A stretch of DNA of 64,000 nucleotides from positions 1-64,000 of the forward strand of contig DKZG01000003.1 in the NCBI GenBank assembly GCA_002493595.1, given 5' to 3'. This document shows, in pieces, positions 31,767 through 41,201 of the stretch (the first letter of the stretch is position 1; each line of letters opens with the position of its first letter). The notes beneath the pieces were generated by a model. That model was not told the origin of the DNA. It did not search any database and saw only the letters and a program-made list of their open reading frames with translations. Both the position numbers and the translations under genes were made by a program. This DNA comes from Ruminococcaceae bacterium UBA7080. Its GTDB lineage: Bacteria; Bacillota; Clostridia; Oscillospirales; Acutalibacteraceae.

Positions 31767-32786
31767 TTATTCGCCCTTCATTTCAAGCAATTTTGCCTTA
31801 CCCTCAAATGAAGCCTTAGAAAGCTTAATAGAATCGAAGATTGCTGCTTCAATATCATCAGGCGTACAGCCAAGCTCTTTTGTATCATCGGTAGGAATAA
31901 AGAGATCCATACCCATAATATCAGCAAGACCTACAGGATCAATACCTGATTCAACATTGCGCTTAGCATAATCCTTACGCATTACCAAACCGAAAGCCTG
32001 GAAAGTCCACTTAGGAACATCAACAATCTTTCTGTCAGGAATACCATCCATTGCACGATAAACAATTTTAAGAAACTCTCTCCAATGAAGGTTGTAGCAG
32101 GAAATACCGTAAGCTCTTGCACCCTGAACCTGTTCAGCAGCACCTACGATAGCCTCACCAACCTGACGAACGGTAAGCATTGCTGTACCGCCTGCAGGAT
32201 AAAGAGTGAACGGCATTTTTTCAAATCTCTGGAGCTGCTCAATAAGAATAACCCATACAGGGCGGCGGCCCGGCTGTGTGCCGAAAATATAAGGAAGCTC
32301 CAGAACAGCAACGCCCATATTTTCATCTGCATATTTAAATGCAACTTCTTCCTGCTCAACACGAGAACGTATGTAAGGATGCTTTTCGCAAAGCTTCATT
32401 TCCGGCTTTGCCTTTGCAAGCCAAGCAAAATATGAGCCGAGAACTACACATCTCTTTACGCCGCATTTTTTTGCCATGGCAAGGCAGCGATCAACAGGAT
32501 TAATATTATATTTTTTATAAGCTTCATATACAGGATGCGGGAACTCAACTCTTTCGTCAACACCTGCAGCATAAACAAAAGCATCCATACCGGTCATTGC
32601 TTTTTCAAGCTGCTCATCTGTAAGCTCAAGAAAGTTGCCGAATTCAATTTCCATTTCTTTAGGAATAGGAGCACCTTCCGGAAGAGGCGGAAGAGCAATA
32701 GTCTTAACCTTATGACCTCGGTCAATAAAAATTTGTGCAGCAGCAGAGCCTAAAAGACCTGTACCGCCGAAAATAAGTACGTTCAT
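31767..32786 (-). CDS. NAD(P)-dependent epimerase/dehydratase family protein
   Basis: 339 residues of the extended short-chain dehydrogenase family. The Rossmann motif is at the very start (VLIFGGTGLLGSAAA), with YAAGVDERVEF and a PYIFGTQPGRRP segment further on. The usual YxxxK catalytic pair is not obvious, so it may bind rather than convert a sugar nucleotide, or act on another substrate. It has its own promoter and a strong AGGGGG ribosome site. Confidence 0.78.
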   Translation of the reverse strand: MNVLIFGGTGLLGSAAAQIFIDRGHKVKTIALPPLPEGAPIPKEMEIEFGNFLELTDEQLEKAMTGMDAFVYAAGVDERVEFPHPVYEAYKKYNINPVDRCLAMAKKCGVKRCVVLGSYFAWLAKAKPEMKLCEKHPYIRSRVEQEEVAFKYADENMGVAVLELPYIFGTQPGRRPVWVILIEQLQRFEKMPFTLYPAGGTAMLTVRQVGEAIVGAAEQVQGARAYGISCYNLHWREFLKIVYRAMDGIPDRKIVDVPKWTFQAFGLVMRKDYAKRNVESGIDPVGLADIMGMDLFIPTDDTKELGCTPDDIEAAIFDSIKLSKASFEGKAKLLEMKGE

Positions 32787-32825
32787 AACTTATACCCCCT
32801 GTGTTTTAATATTAAATATAAACAA

Positions 32826-32854
32826 ATTATAACATTTTAATTCTATTTCGTCAA
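32826..32854 (-). promoter_or_regulatory. Promoter of the epimerase gene
   Basis: Reading left, TTGACG (32854-32849), 17 bases, TATAAT (32831-32826). The -35 lies only 7 bases from the uppP stop codon. Confidence 0.75.
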
Positions 32855-32860
32855 TCTTAT

Positions 32861-33694
32861 TTACCGATTAATGGCAAGAAAATATATCAGAACAATTATA
32901 CCCAGCACGATTCTATACCAGCCAAATGCCTTAAAATCATGTTTTTTGATAAAGCTCATAAGGAATTTTATGCAGAATATCGAAACAGCAAAGGCCACCG
33001 CCATACCAATAACCAGTGTAATAATTTCTGCTGATGTGAAATTAAATCCGAACTTTATCAACTTAAGCGCACTCGCACCGACCATTGTTGGAACGGCCAA
33101 AAAAAATGTGAATTCTGCAGCGGCGGTTCTGGACACACCAATTAAAAGGGCACCAATAATCGTTGCACCGGAACGTGAGGTACCGGGGATCATGGAAAGC
33201 ACCTGAAAAAGACCGATGATAAAAGCGGTTTTATACGTAATATCACCAAGCTCGCCTATCTTGGAGGTACGCTTTTTATTCCGGCTTTCTACTATGATAA
33301 AAGCTATACCGTAAAGAATAAGCATAGCCGCGATTGTAACCGCATTGCCGAAATACTTTTCGAGAATATCATCAAAAAGCAAACCGAGAATCGCAGACGG
33401 AATACAGGCAACAACCACCTTCAGCCACATATTGATTATATCTATTTTTATTTTCGGCTGTGCTTGATCTTTAAACTGAAACGGCCACATTTTTTTCCAA
33501 AATAAAAACACAACAGCTATAATTGCACCCAGCTGAATGACAACAAAAAACATTTCTTTAAACGATTCACTCATATTTAGAGTGATAAATTCATCAACGA
33601 GAAGCATGTGCCCTGTACTGCTTATCGGCAACCATTCGGTTATACCCTCAACAATTCCCAAAAATATTACCTTTAAAATTTCAATAATATCCAA
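32861..33694 (-). CDS. uppP: Undecaprenyl-diphosphatase
   Basis: 277 residues starting at a TTG (33694) that follows AAAGGGG and gives the usual N-terminus DIIEILKVIFLGIVEGITEW. A GTG 18 bases earlier is possible. The family signatures are EGITEWLPISSTGHMLL and PGTSRSGATI, with about eight membrane spans. It recycles the undecaprenyl carrier of wall synthesis and gives bacitracin tolerance. Confidence 0.95.
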   Translation of the reverse strand: MDIIEILKVIFLGIVEGITEWLPISSTGHMLLVDEFITLNMSESFKEMFFVVIQLGAIIAVVFLFWKKMWPFQFKDQAQPKIKIDIINMWLKVVVACIPSAILGLLFDDILEKYFGNAVTIAAMLILYGIAFIIVESRNKKRTSKIGELGDITYKTAFIIGLFQVLSMIPGTSRSGATIIGALLIGVSRTAAAEFTFFLAVPTMVGASALKLIKFGFNFTSAEIITLVIGMAVAFAVSIFCIKFLMSFIKKHDFKAFGWYRIVLGIIVLIYFLAINR

Positions 33695-33787
33695 AAAAAT
33701 ATCCCCTTTCACTAATAAAGATATTTAAATTACAGCGATATTATACTTTATATGAGGAGGTAAGTCAATTCGAAGCTTGTGCATAAA

Positions 33788-33824
33788 CAATCACCTGCAG
33801 CTTTTGACAGCTTGCAGGTGATTG
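33788..33824 (-). terminator. Terminator after the 34-residue peptide gene
   Basis: CAATCACCTGCA (33788-33799) and TGCAGGTGATTG (33813-33824) are perfect 12-base arms. Reading left it is followed by TTTATGC, a short T tail. Confidence 0.65.
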
Positions 33825-33840
33825 TTTCAAGAGCTATGAT

Positions 33841-33945
33841 TTAAAAATCTTCGCCGTTATTATTTTCTATACCGGAGCAGGTAACTATATCTTGAACAGC
33901 AAACTCTTTTATATCACAAAGAGGCTTATAATAATTCTCTTTCAT
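33841..33945 (-). CDS. 34-residue peptide of unknown function
   Basis: Start MKENYYKPLCDIKEFAVQDI, then VTCSG and a polar, acidic end. A strong ribosome site (TTTGGAGG) lies 8 bases ahead of the ATG and a clean hairpin terminator follows. The layout (Y.KP...I.EF...DIVT.SG) resembles short peptides scattered in gut Clostridia that look like leader-type precursor peptides. There is no obvious modifying enzyme or exporter beside it. It lies just downstream of the BspA-like gene and could be co-transcribed with it. Confidence 0.65.
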   Translation of the reverse strand: MKENYYKPLCDIKEFAVQDIVTCSGIENNNGEDF

Positions 33946-33966
33946 AATGATTCCTCCAAAATAAAC

Positions 33967-36534
33967 TTAGTAAGTATAGGTCTGCGGCTTCGCATAGGTT
34001 ACATTTACCTCGCCTGCTGCATCGACATAAACAAGAAATGCACGTGCGGTCATAGTACCCGACTGGGATTTCAATCCAAATGTTAAACTGAATTGATCCG
34101 AATCGGTTTTATTGTAAACTGCCTTTACCCGACTGCCATTGACATCATTAAGCGTAATGCATCCGAGATCACCGGCGCCGTAAATATAACCTGAATTGAC
34201 ATATGTAAAATTCTCTGCCATTGAACGTGTTGCCAAAAAGGATGCTCTGACCAAATCCGTTTCTGTACACGAAACGGACACAGCAGCTACAACCGGTACT
34301 TTTCTGAGCGTATCATAAACAGGTTTTACATCTATATCGGAGCCGACATAAAAAGAATATGCGCTGCCATATGCAACGGTAAATCCGTTTATTTCCCAAG
34401 CCTTTGCTTTGTCGCTGCATACGGTTACTGCCGCATCATACGGAATGCCAACAGCCTTATCATAAAAGCTTTCGCCGGATACTTTAATAAGACAGTCCTT
34501 TGCTGTAATGGTATGCAATGCGGACGTATTCTCACTGTAGCAGGCATAAATCAATGTGCAGCTGCAAACGGATAAAATTTCATCGTTGCTGAGAGACCAT
34601 CCATTGGCAGTTGAATGATTAAACCCAACCCTTTGCGGTGCTGCAGGTATCTCAATTTCTTCGCCGGATGTTACAACCTGCAAATCAAGCACATTTCCGT
34701 AGGCATCAGCGAAGATTACCGTAAAACAGCGGTTATTCTCGAATTCAAAAATCGGAGTATATGTTACATTCGCCAACGCAGAAACAGTATATTGTGCATC
34801 GGTTGAAACGGTAGTAATACCATTTGCAACCCAGCCTACAAATCGAGCGCCATCGACAGGTTCGGCTTTTAACGTTATCCTTTCTCCCTTTGAAAACACC
34901 GCGGTTATTCCTTGTGTTGCATTACTGCCGTTGATGCTGACAGTACCGTATTTTGCTTTATCAACAGTTATACAATAGCTTTGCGGCATAAAATGAATAT
35001 CAGCATCAAGCAAGTATTGATTATGATGATCCTTATTGTCAATATTTATGCTGTTCCACTGCTCCTGAGTTCCGATAAAGTATACCGACTGAATCGATTC
35101 GCTCTTAAATGCAGCATAGGCAATTGATTCTACCGAGGCTGAGAGGATTACTGTCTTCATAGCCTTATTATCCGAAAATGCCTCCTTGCCTATCGTTTTT
35201 ACCCCTTCAGGAATTACAAGTTCACTAATTAACGGACATGACTTTATGGCCATATCTTCAATACATAGAATGCTGTCCGGAAGAACAATTGATTTCAGCG
35301 ACTTGCAGTATGAAAATGCACCGTATCCGATTTTAGTTACACCGTATGGAATATCAATCTTTTCAAGTGAATTGCAAAAACTGAAGGCATATGTACCGAT
35401 AATTCTGATGCTGTCGGGCAGAGTAACATTTGTAAGATTTGTACAGTTCATAAATGAGCTTTTTTCTATCGCGGAAACACCCTCAGGAATACTTATATCG
35501 GTTAAACTTTCGCAATACTGAAATACATTTTCTCCCAAATATTCTACACTTGAAGGAATTACAATATTTTTAAGCAATTTGCAGCTGTAAAAAGCAGCAT
35601 TGCCGACACTTTTTAAACCTTCGGCAAGAGAAACCGACACCAGATTGCTGCAATTATAAAATGAATATTCATGAATCGCATTAATATTGCCATGAATCGT
35701 TATAGAAGTCAGATTAGTACAGTCACAAAAAGCATAGGAAGCTATATCTAAAACACTGTCAGGGATAGTATATTCAGCTGCGCAGGAATTAAAATACCTG
35801 ATAAGCCTGGTTTTATCCTTGTTAAATAAAACATAATCCTCTACAGTATAATTAGAATTGTTTTCATCAAGAACAATTCGACAATCCGCATGAAAGGCAT
35901 CACTGCCGATCTTTATAACAGAAGCAGGAATAAAAACATCCTGAAGTGCCGCACAGTCAGAAAAAAGATTATCTGAAAGGACTCTCGTTGAAGCCTTTAT
36001 TACATAATTACCACTCAGGGTATTCTTGGCATCAACAAGATAGTTGCCGATATACAGCACCTCGTTTTCCCAACAGGATTCGTCATAATAAGCACCGGTA
36101 TTTCTAAAAGCTTTGAAGCCGATATGCTCAACACCGCCGGGAAGCGATATATTGCTGAGACTTTGGCAGCCGTAAAAAGCATTTAAATCAATATCCCTAA
36201 TACTGTCAGGAAAATTAATACTTGCAATATTTCTGCAAAGATAAAAAGCCTTCGGACCGATTTTGGTTATGCCAAACGGCAGTGTAACATCTGTAATATC
36301 AGACCTGCAAAAGAACGCGTTTTTGCCTATTGCTGTCACCTTATAGCCATCAATTGTATCCGGAATAGCTACTTCGGTTAAGCTGCCGTTATATTTTGAA
36401 ATTTCTGCTGTTCCGTCATCAAGCAAATTATACTCAAAATCAGTGCGCATCTCAGCAACTGCCGAAAAATCCAAAACAGCAGTTATACTAATAAGTAAAA
36501 CAAACGAGAGAATACTACTGATAAACTTTTTCAT
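33967..36534 (-). CDS. BspA-like leucine-rich repeat surface protein
   Basis: 855 residues from the ATG at 36534, which has a perfect AGGAGG eight bases ahead. A signal peptide is followed by about 16 BspA/LRR_5 repeats (pattern IPDSV..I...AFxxCxxLxxIxIPxxVxxIGxxAF) to about residue 500. Next come beta domains of the InlB B-repeat kind (residues about 510-640: YGTVSINGSNATQGITAVFS) and a C-terminal domain of about 180 residues. No LPXTG anchor is seen. Such proteins bind host proteins or carbohydrates. The repeats are related to the end of the collagen-like protein in the skin element. Confidence 0.88.
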   Translation of the reverse strand: MKKFISSILSFVLLISITAVLDFSAVAEMRTDFEYNLLDDGTAEISKYNGSLTEVAIPDTIDGYKVTAIGKNAFFCRSDITDVTLPFGITKIGPKAFYLCRNIASINFPDSIRDIDLNAFYGCQSLSNISLPGGVEHIGFKAFRNTGAYYDESCWENEVLYIGNYLVDAKNTLSGNYVIKASTRVLSDNLFSDCAALQDVFIPASVIKIGSDAFHADCRIVLDENNSNYTVEDYVLFNKDKTRLIRYFNSCAAEYTIPDSVLDIASYAFCDCTNLTSITIHGNINAIHEYSFYNCSNLVSVSLAEGLKSVGNAAFYSCKLLKNIVIPSSVEYLGENVFQYCESLTDISIPEGVSAIEKSSFMNCTNLTNVTLPDSIRIIGTYAFSFCNSLEKIDIPYGVTKIGYGAFSYCKSLKSIVLPDSILCIEDMAIKSCPLISELVIPEGVKTIGKEAFSDNKAMKTVILSASVESIAYAAFKSESIQSVYFIGTQEQWNSINIDNKDHHNQYLLDADIHFMPQSYCITVDKAKYGTVSINGSNATQGITAVFSKGERITLKAEPVDGARFVGWVANGITTVSTDAQYTVSALANVTYTPIFEFENNRCFTVIFADAYGNVLDLQVVTSGEEIEIPAAPQRVGFNHSTANGWSLSNDEILSVCSCTLIYACYSENTSALHTITAKDCLIKVSGESFYDKAVGIPYDAAVTVCSDKAKAWEINGFTVAYGSAYSFYVGSDIDVKPVYDTLRKVPVVAAVSVSCTETDLVRASFLATRSMAENFTYVNSGYIYGAGDLGCITLNDVNGSRVKAVYNKTDSDQFSLTFGLKSQSGTMTARAFLVYVDAAGEVNVTYAKPQTYTY

Positions 36535-36598
36535 AAAACTACCTCCTGTAACTCTCTTCAAAAGGTAGTCAAGAAAAAAGCAAAATATGTCAAAAAAA

Positions 36599-36628
36599 CT
36601 GACAGATAAACAAATCTGTCAGCTTTTT
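36599..36628. terminator. Terminator of the biotin carboxyltransferase operon
   Basis: CTGACAGAT (36599-36607) pairs with ATCTGTCAG (36614-36622), with T runs on both sides, so it works in either direction. Confidence 0.88.
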
Positions 36629-36640
36629 TGATTTCTATGC

Positions 36641-38038
36641 TTATACCGGATGAACCTTGGTTTCTATATTATCATGTTTACCGTCAAGGCCGTATTTTGC
36701 GTCACGCCTCTTTTCAAAAAATTTAACGGCAACCTGCCCAAACTGAGCATAGGAAAGTATATCCTCCTCCTGCTCATAGAATTCTTTAATTTCGTCCTTA
36801 AAGGATTCAACTGTATCGGTAATCAAATCGGCAGGACGACAGTCGATAATATCATCGCCGCCTACAATCATCTTTCTAAACTCGGGATCAATATCGCAAG
36901 GTGTTTTACCGTACTTACCCGCAACCATGTCCTTAAACTCTTTTGTTACCATTTTATATCTCTCACCCATAATCACATTAAACACCGACTGCGTGCCGAC
37001 AATCTGTGAAGTAGGCGTAACAAGCGGCGGATATCCGGAGTCCTTACGCACACGCGGAACCTCATTAAGCACTTCCTCAAGCTTATCTGCCTTGCCTGCC
37101 TGTTTAAGCTGCGAAACAAGATTTGAAAGCATCCCCCCCGGAACCTGATAAAGCAAAGTATTCGCATCTACTCCAAGCATTTTCGGGTCAAGAAGTCCTG
37201 ACTCCAAATATTTTTCACGAAGGGGAGTAAAGTAATCACGTATTTCGCTAAGTGCTTTGATGTCAAGACCTGTATCATAAGGTGTACCCTTAAGTGCAGC
37301 TACCATTGACTCTGTTGCAGGATGAGATGTTCCCATTGCAAGAGGACTTATGGCAGTATCGATTACATCAACGCCGGCCTCAATACCCTTAAGCTGAACC
37401 ATAGAGGCAAGACCTGAAGTATAATGAGAATGAAGCTGAATCGGCACTTTAACCGACTCTTTAAGCGCCTTAACCAAATCAAATGTACCGTAAGGTGTTA
37501 AAAGACCTGCCATATCTTTAATACATATGGAATCTGCACCTGCATTCTCAAGCTGCTTTGCATAATTGCAATAGTATTCAATATCAAAAACAGGACCTGT
37601 TGTGTATGAAATGGCAGCCTGAACATGACCGCCGTATTTTTTTGCAGCATGAATTGCTGTCTGAAGATTACGAACATCATTAAGTGCATCAAAAATTCTC
37701 AGAATATCAATTCCATTGTCAATGCTCTTTTTCACAAAATAGTCTACAAGCTCATCTGAATAATGACGATAACCCAGCATATTTTGACCGCGAAAAAGCA
37801 TCTGAAGCTTTGTATTCGGACACTTCTGACGGATTAATCTGAGTCTGTCCCAAGGATCCTCATTTAAAAATCGAAGACAAGAGTCGAAAGTGGCACCGCC
37901 CCAGCACTCCAGTGAATGATATCCGATTTTGTCCATTTTTTCAAGAATTTCAGAAAATTCCTCAGTAGTCATACGTGTAGCAATCAAGGATTGATGTGCA
38001 TCACGCAAAACTGTTTCTGTAATACCGATTTTAGCCAT
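36641..38038 (-). CDS. Oxaloacetate decarboxylase alpha / transcarboxylase 5S-like subunit
   Basis: 465 residues of the HMGL-like carboxyltransferase family that moves CO2 between biotin and oxaloacetate/pyruvate. Marks are TVLRDAHQSLIATR, the IKDMAGLL segment with the lysine expected to be carbamylated, and the metal-binding HSHYTSG. It has the catalytic and conserved carboxylase domains but no attached biotin domain; that is the next gene. It is called OadA, PycB or transcarboxylase 5S depending on its partners. Confidence 0.92.
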   Translation of the reverse strand: MAKIGITETVLRDAHQSLIATRMTTEEFSEILEKMDKIGYHSLECWGGATFDSCLRFLNEDPWDRLRLIRQKCPNTKLQMLFRGQNMLGYRHYSDELVDYFVKKSIDNGIDILRIFDALNDVRNLQTAIHAAKKYGGHVQAAISYTTGPVFDIEYYCNYAKQLENAGADSICIKDMAGLLTPYGTFDLVKALKESVKVPIQLHSHYTSGLASMVQLKGIEAGVDVIDTAISPLAMGTSHPATESMVAALKGTPYDTGLDIKALSEIRDYFTPLREKYLESGLLDPKMLGVDANTLLYQVPGGMLSNLVSQLKQAGKADKLEEVLNEVPRVRKDSGYPPLVTPTSQIVGTQSVFNVIMGERYKMVTKEFKDMVAGKYGKTPCDIDPEFRKMIVGGDDIIDCRPADLITDTVESFKDEIKEFYEQEEDILSYAQFGQVAVKFFEKRRDAKYGLDGKHDNIETKVHPV

Positions 38039-38050
38039 TTAGTGAACTCC

Positions 38051-38422
38051 TTAATTTAATGTGATCATAACCTGACCCGCTTCAACACTGTCACCCTTAT
38101 TAACAAGGATTGATGCAACAGTGCCATCCTGAGGTGAAACAATCTCATTTTCCATCTTCATTGCCTCAAGAATACAAAGCACCTGGCCGTTTTTAACAGA
38201 AGTGCCTGCTGAAACCTTAATATCAAGAATATTACCCGGCATAGGAGCTTCAATTTTTATGCTGCCCGTTGTACCTGAAGAAACAGGAGCGGATGCGGGT
38301 GCTGCAGCAGGAGCAGAAACCACAGCTGCAGGTGCTGACTGAACTACAGCAGAAGAGGAGCTGCCTTCTTCAACTGTCACACTGTATGGTGTACCGTTTA
38401 CGGTTATTGTATAATTTTTCAT
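38051..38422 (-). CDS. Biotin carboxyl carrier protein
   Basis: 123 residues from the ATG at 38422, which has GGAGG at the right spacing. An earlier in-frame ATG overlaps the previous gene and contains that ribosome site. The biotinylation site is the lysine of LEAMKMENE in the C-terminal lipoyl-like domain. A flexible Ala/Pro/Ser linker precedes it and a short N-terminal domain begins NYTITVNG. It would carry carboxybiotin between its two neighbours. Confidence 0.95.
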   Translation of the reverse strand: MKNYTITVNGTPYSVTVEEGSSSSAVVQSAPAAVVSAPAAAPASAPVSSGTTGSIKIEAPMPGNILDIKVSAGTSVKNGQVLCILEAMKMENEIVSPQDGTVASILVNKGDSVEAGQVMITLN

Positions 38423-38436
38423 ATTCTTATCCTCCA

Positions 38437-39753
38437 TTATTTAACAGAATGTTTTCTCGGCAAGGTATTTTCTCTTTTGCCTGAAAGCATATCAAGAGCA
38501 GATATTACGCTTGCTCTTGTTTGGTCAGCTGAACAGATATTGTCAATTGCACCACAGGCTGCCGCTGTGAAAGGTGACGCTGAATTTTTAATATATTCAG
38601 CTTTAAGCATTTCACGATCCTCGCCCCGGGCAAGTCTGTCATTATACAAAAATGCAACTGCAGCATCAGCATCAAGCGGTGACACAACTGCACTGTCCCA
38701 TGCGATTGTAAAATCAGCATTTGCACCTTTGCCTGCAAGCGTAATATAAGCACTGCCCACTGCATTGCCCGTAATAACAGAAATTTTAGCACAGGTTGCT
38801 GCAGCATATGCAGATGTAAGCTTTGTAAGTGCAATAAGCATCTGATTTTCTTTTTCTTTGATAATACCGTTTGCATTAGCCAATGTAATAACAGGAATTG
38901 AATAGGCATCACATAATTTAATCATAGCTTCAGCCTTATAAGTACAAGCAGGACAAAGTGCATTACCGTTAAACGCAACAAATCCAACTGTTGATCCCAT
39001 AACCGTAGCAAATGCAGTTATGCAGTTTGATGAGGCATATCCGCCTTTGATCTCAAAAATAGATGCATCATCGGCAATAGACGCCGCAATATTATAAGCA
39101 TCGTTCTGATTAGCTACTGAAATCTGCGGTGCAGTGAAATCAAAAATAGGTGCAGGTGAAAGATTATTTGAAGGCAGAAGAGACACCAAAGTTTTTGCCG
39201 CACGGGCCGCACTGTCATAATCATCACAAAGAACATCAACAGTTCCCTGATTATATGACTCCTCAGCAGTTACCTTACTTGGCGCACTGATATAAAAATC
39301 AGCATCCTTAACTGCAACAACAACATCGGCCATATTGGCAATAAGTGCAGATGAACCGAGACAAGCCCCTGCTATTACAGCAATTTGGGGGCAAACACCA
39401 CTGATGGATGCTGATGCTTTAATAATCTCTCCATAAGCATTCAAAACACTAAATCCCTCATCAAGCTTAACACCGTTAGAATCAAAGATTGAAATAACAG
39501 GACATCCCGTTTTAGAAGCCAAGTCATAAATTTTTTTAATTTTAGCACACTGCGCAACGCTGATTGCACCGTCAGAAACTGTGATATCCTGAGAAAATGC
39601 ATAAGCTGCACAGCCGTTTACCGTACCAAAACCTGCAACTACCTCAACATCACCTTCAGCAGATTTTGCATATGCATCAATCTGCGTAAACTGTGCATCA
39701 TCAAACAATACTTCAAGCCTTGCCAGTGCCGTGGAAGTGTTTAATTCACTCAC
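38437..39753 (-). CDS. Divergent carboxyltransferase (MmdA / transcarboxylase 12S-like)
   Basis: 438 residues from a GTG at 39753 that follows AGGAGG by eight bases. The longer frame upstream is rejected. Two crotonase-like halves of the acyl-CoA carboxyltransferase family are recognisable (TVNGCAAYAFSQDITVSDGA; IKLCDAYSIPVITLANANG; end LPRKHSVK). It is shorter than the usual 500-520, and the glycine-rich oxyanion motifs are altered: SNGVKLDEG for SGGARIQEG, and GACLGSSALIAN for PCAGGAVYSPA. Its acyl-CoA substrate is therefore uncertain. It heads an operon with the carrier protein and OadA. Confidence 0.82.
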   Translation of the reverse strand: MSELNTSTALARLEVLFDDAQFTQIDAYAKSAEGDVEVVAGFGTVNGCAAYAFSQDITVSDGAISVAQCAKIKKIYDLASKTGCPVISIFDSNGVKLDEGFSVLNAYGEIIKASASISGVCPQIAVIAGACLGSSALIANMADVVVAVKDADFYISAPSKVTAEESYNQGTVDVLCDDYDSAARAAKTLVSLLPSNNLSPAPIFDFTAPQISVANQNDAYNIAASIADDASIFEIKGGYASSNCITAFATVMGSTVGFVAFNGNALCPACTYKAEAMIKLCDAYSIPVITLANANGIIKEKENQMLIALTKLTSAYAAATCAKISVITGNAVGSAYITLAGKGANADFTIAWDSAVVSPLDADAAVAFLYNDRLARGEDREMLKAEYIKNSASPFTAAACGAIDNICSADQTRASVISALDMLSGKRENTLPRKHSVK

Positions 39754-39880
39754 TATAATATCCTCCTGAAAAAATGTAAAACAAACAGTAAATTTGAAAA
39801 TATTCCAAATTTTCCTATTATAAATATTAACACTTTGTGATGAAAATATCAATATTAAATTTTATAAAATTAAAATAAAA

Positions 39881-39906
39881 TAGCGAGAAGAAATCTCCTC
39901 TCGCTA
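39881..39906 (-). terminator. Terminator of the GyrI-like gene
   Basis: TAGCGAGA (39881-39888) pairs with TCTCGCTA (39899-39906). Reading left, TTTTATTTTAATTTT follows. Confidence 0.88.
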
Positions 39907-39916
39907 TAGTTAATCA

Positions 39917-40387
39917 CTATTTTTCTTCCACGAGAACCCAAACTTCGCTTTTATAATCTGCTGAATTCATTTCACCTGCAGGATAAGCCTCAATATCCAT
40001 TTCATAAGTCGGCTTGTAAGCTGATGTCGGAAAGAACTCTGAACATATTTTATGCCATGTTTCCTGCATAGCATCAGGCATAGGTCCGATACATTCAAAT
40101 ACAACCCATGTGCGCGAAGGTATTTCATTGATTCTGAAACCATCAGGAATTTCACAATCCTCATCACACAGCACAGCAATTGAATAATCGAAGAATTGCT
40201 TATCTGTCAAATTATTATTGTAGCAAATACCGAATATATTGGATCTGTCCTTTGCCGCTGCAAGCAGTCCGGATACTGTTCCATCCCTATGTGACTGTGA
40301 CCAAAAATCAGGTATTGTATTTTTATTCTGTGAATCGTCAATGCTTTGTTTTGACATCTTCTCAAGCACTTTAAACGTCTCTGTCAA
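39917..40387 (-). CDS. GyrI-like small-molecule-binding protein
   Basis: 156 residues matching the effector-binding (GyrI/SOUL-like) domain found at the end of AraC-type regulators. Features are IPDFWSQ, IPSRTWVVFECIGPMPDAM and the C-terminal YEMDIEAYPAG. There is no helix-turn-helix and only 70 bases separate it from rluB, so it is a stand-alone binding domain. These usually bind hydrophobic ligands, and some hydrolyse them. Confidence 0.82.
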   Translation of the reverse strand: MTETFKVLEKMSKQSIDDSQNKNTIPDFWSQSHRDGTVSGLLAAAKDRSNIFGICYNNNLTDKQFFDYSIAVLCDEDCEIPDGFRINEIPSRTWVVFECIGPMPDAMQETWHKICSEFFPTSAYKPTYEMDIEAYPAGEMNSADYKSEVWVLVEEK

Positions 40388-40457
40388 ACTAATTATAACA
40401 GCAGTGATTTGTACAATCCTGATATTATATGCTTTTTCATGTTAGGTCAGATATGAA

Positions 40458-41201
40458 TTAATCTTCCTTTTCAGAAGGATTTGAGGAGCGAAGCAGTTTT
40501 TTAACTTCATTATCCGTAAGTTCTCTTGACTTGCCGCTTTGAAGCATACCAAGCTTAACCGGCCCTATAGAGATTCTTTTCAGTCTTGCAACCTCTAAAT
40601 CAACAGCCTCGCACATTTTCCTGATTTGCCTGTTTCTGCCTTCACGTAAAATGAATTCGAGCACTACTCTGCCCTCTTCCTCGGTTATTACATTAACATC
40701 ACAGGGAGCTGTTTTTCTTCCGTCAATCTCGAGTCCGCCTCGAAGCTTATCAAGAATTTCATCATTAACAGAAGGGCGCACTGTTACACGGTACACCTTA
40801 GCGTAATTATGCTTCGGGTGAGTAAGGGCATTGGCAAATGCACCGTCATTTGTAAGAATAAGAAGGCCTTCGGAATCCTTGTCAAGTCTGCCCACGGGAT
40901 AAATTCTTGCCTTTATGTCAACAAGGTCCATAACTGTTTTTCTGCCAAGCTCATCAGAAACAGTTGTAACATAGCCGCGTGGTTTATTGAGCATTATATA
41001 ATACATTCTGTCAACTTTGTTTATCCGCTTTCCGCGCACGGTTACTAAATCCTTTTTAGGATTTATTTTATCACCGATGTGTGCAACATGGCCGTTAACC
41101 TTAACTTTCCCCATTTCAATAAGTTCTTCACTTTTTCGACGTGATGCCACACCGCATTCAGCCATAAACTTCTGCAGTCGTACTTCGTTCTTGTTTGGCA
41201 T
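40458..41201 (-). CDS. rluB: Large-subunit rRNA pseudouridine synthase
   Basis: 247 residues. The N-terminal S4 domain (VRLQKFMAECGVASRRKSEE) binds RNA, and the catalytic aspartate is in YPVGRLDKDSEGLLILTNDG. The RsuA/RluB family modifies uridines in 23S (or 16S) rRNA; its location next to scpA/scpB is the usual one for rluB. The start overlaps the end of the carboxypeptidase gene by 44 bases. A start six codons later is possible. Confidence 0.93.
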   Translation of the reverse strand: MPNKNEVRLQKFMAECGVASRRKSEELIEMGKVKVNGHVAHIGDKINPKKDLVTVRGKRINKVDRMYYIMLNKPRGYVTTVSDELGRKTVMDLVDIKARIYPVGRLDKDSEGLLILTNDGAFANALTHPKHNYAKVYRVTVRPSVNDEILDKLRGGLEIDGRKTAPCDVNVITEEEGRVVLEFILREGRNRQIRKMCEAVDLEVARLKRISIGPVKLGMLQSGKSRELTDNEVKKLLRSSNPSEKED

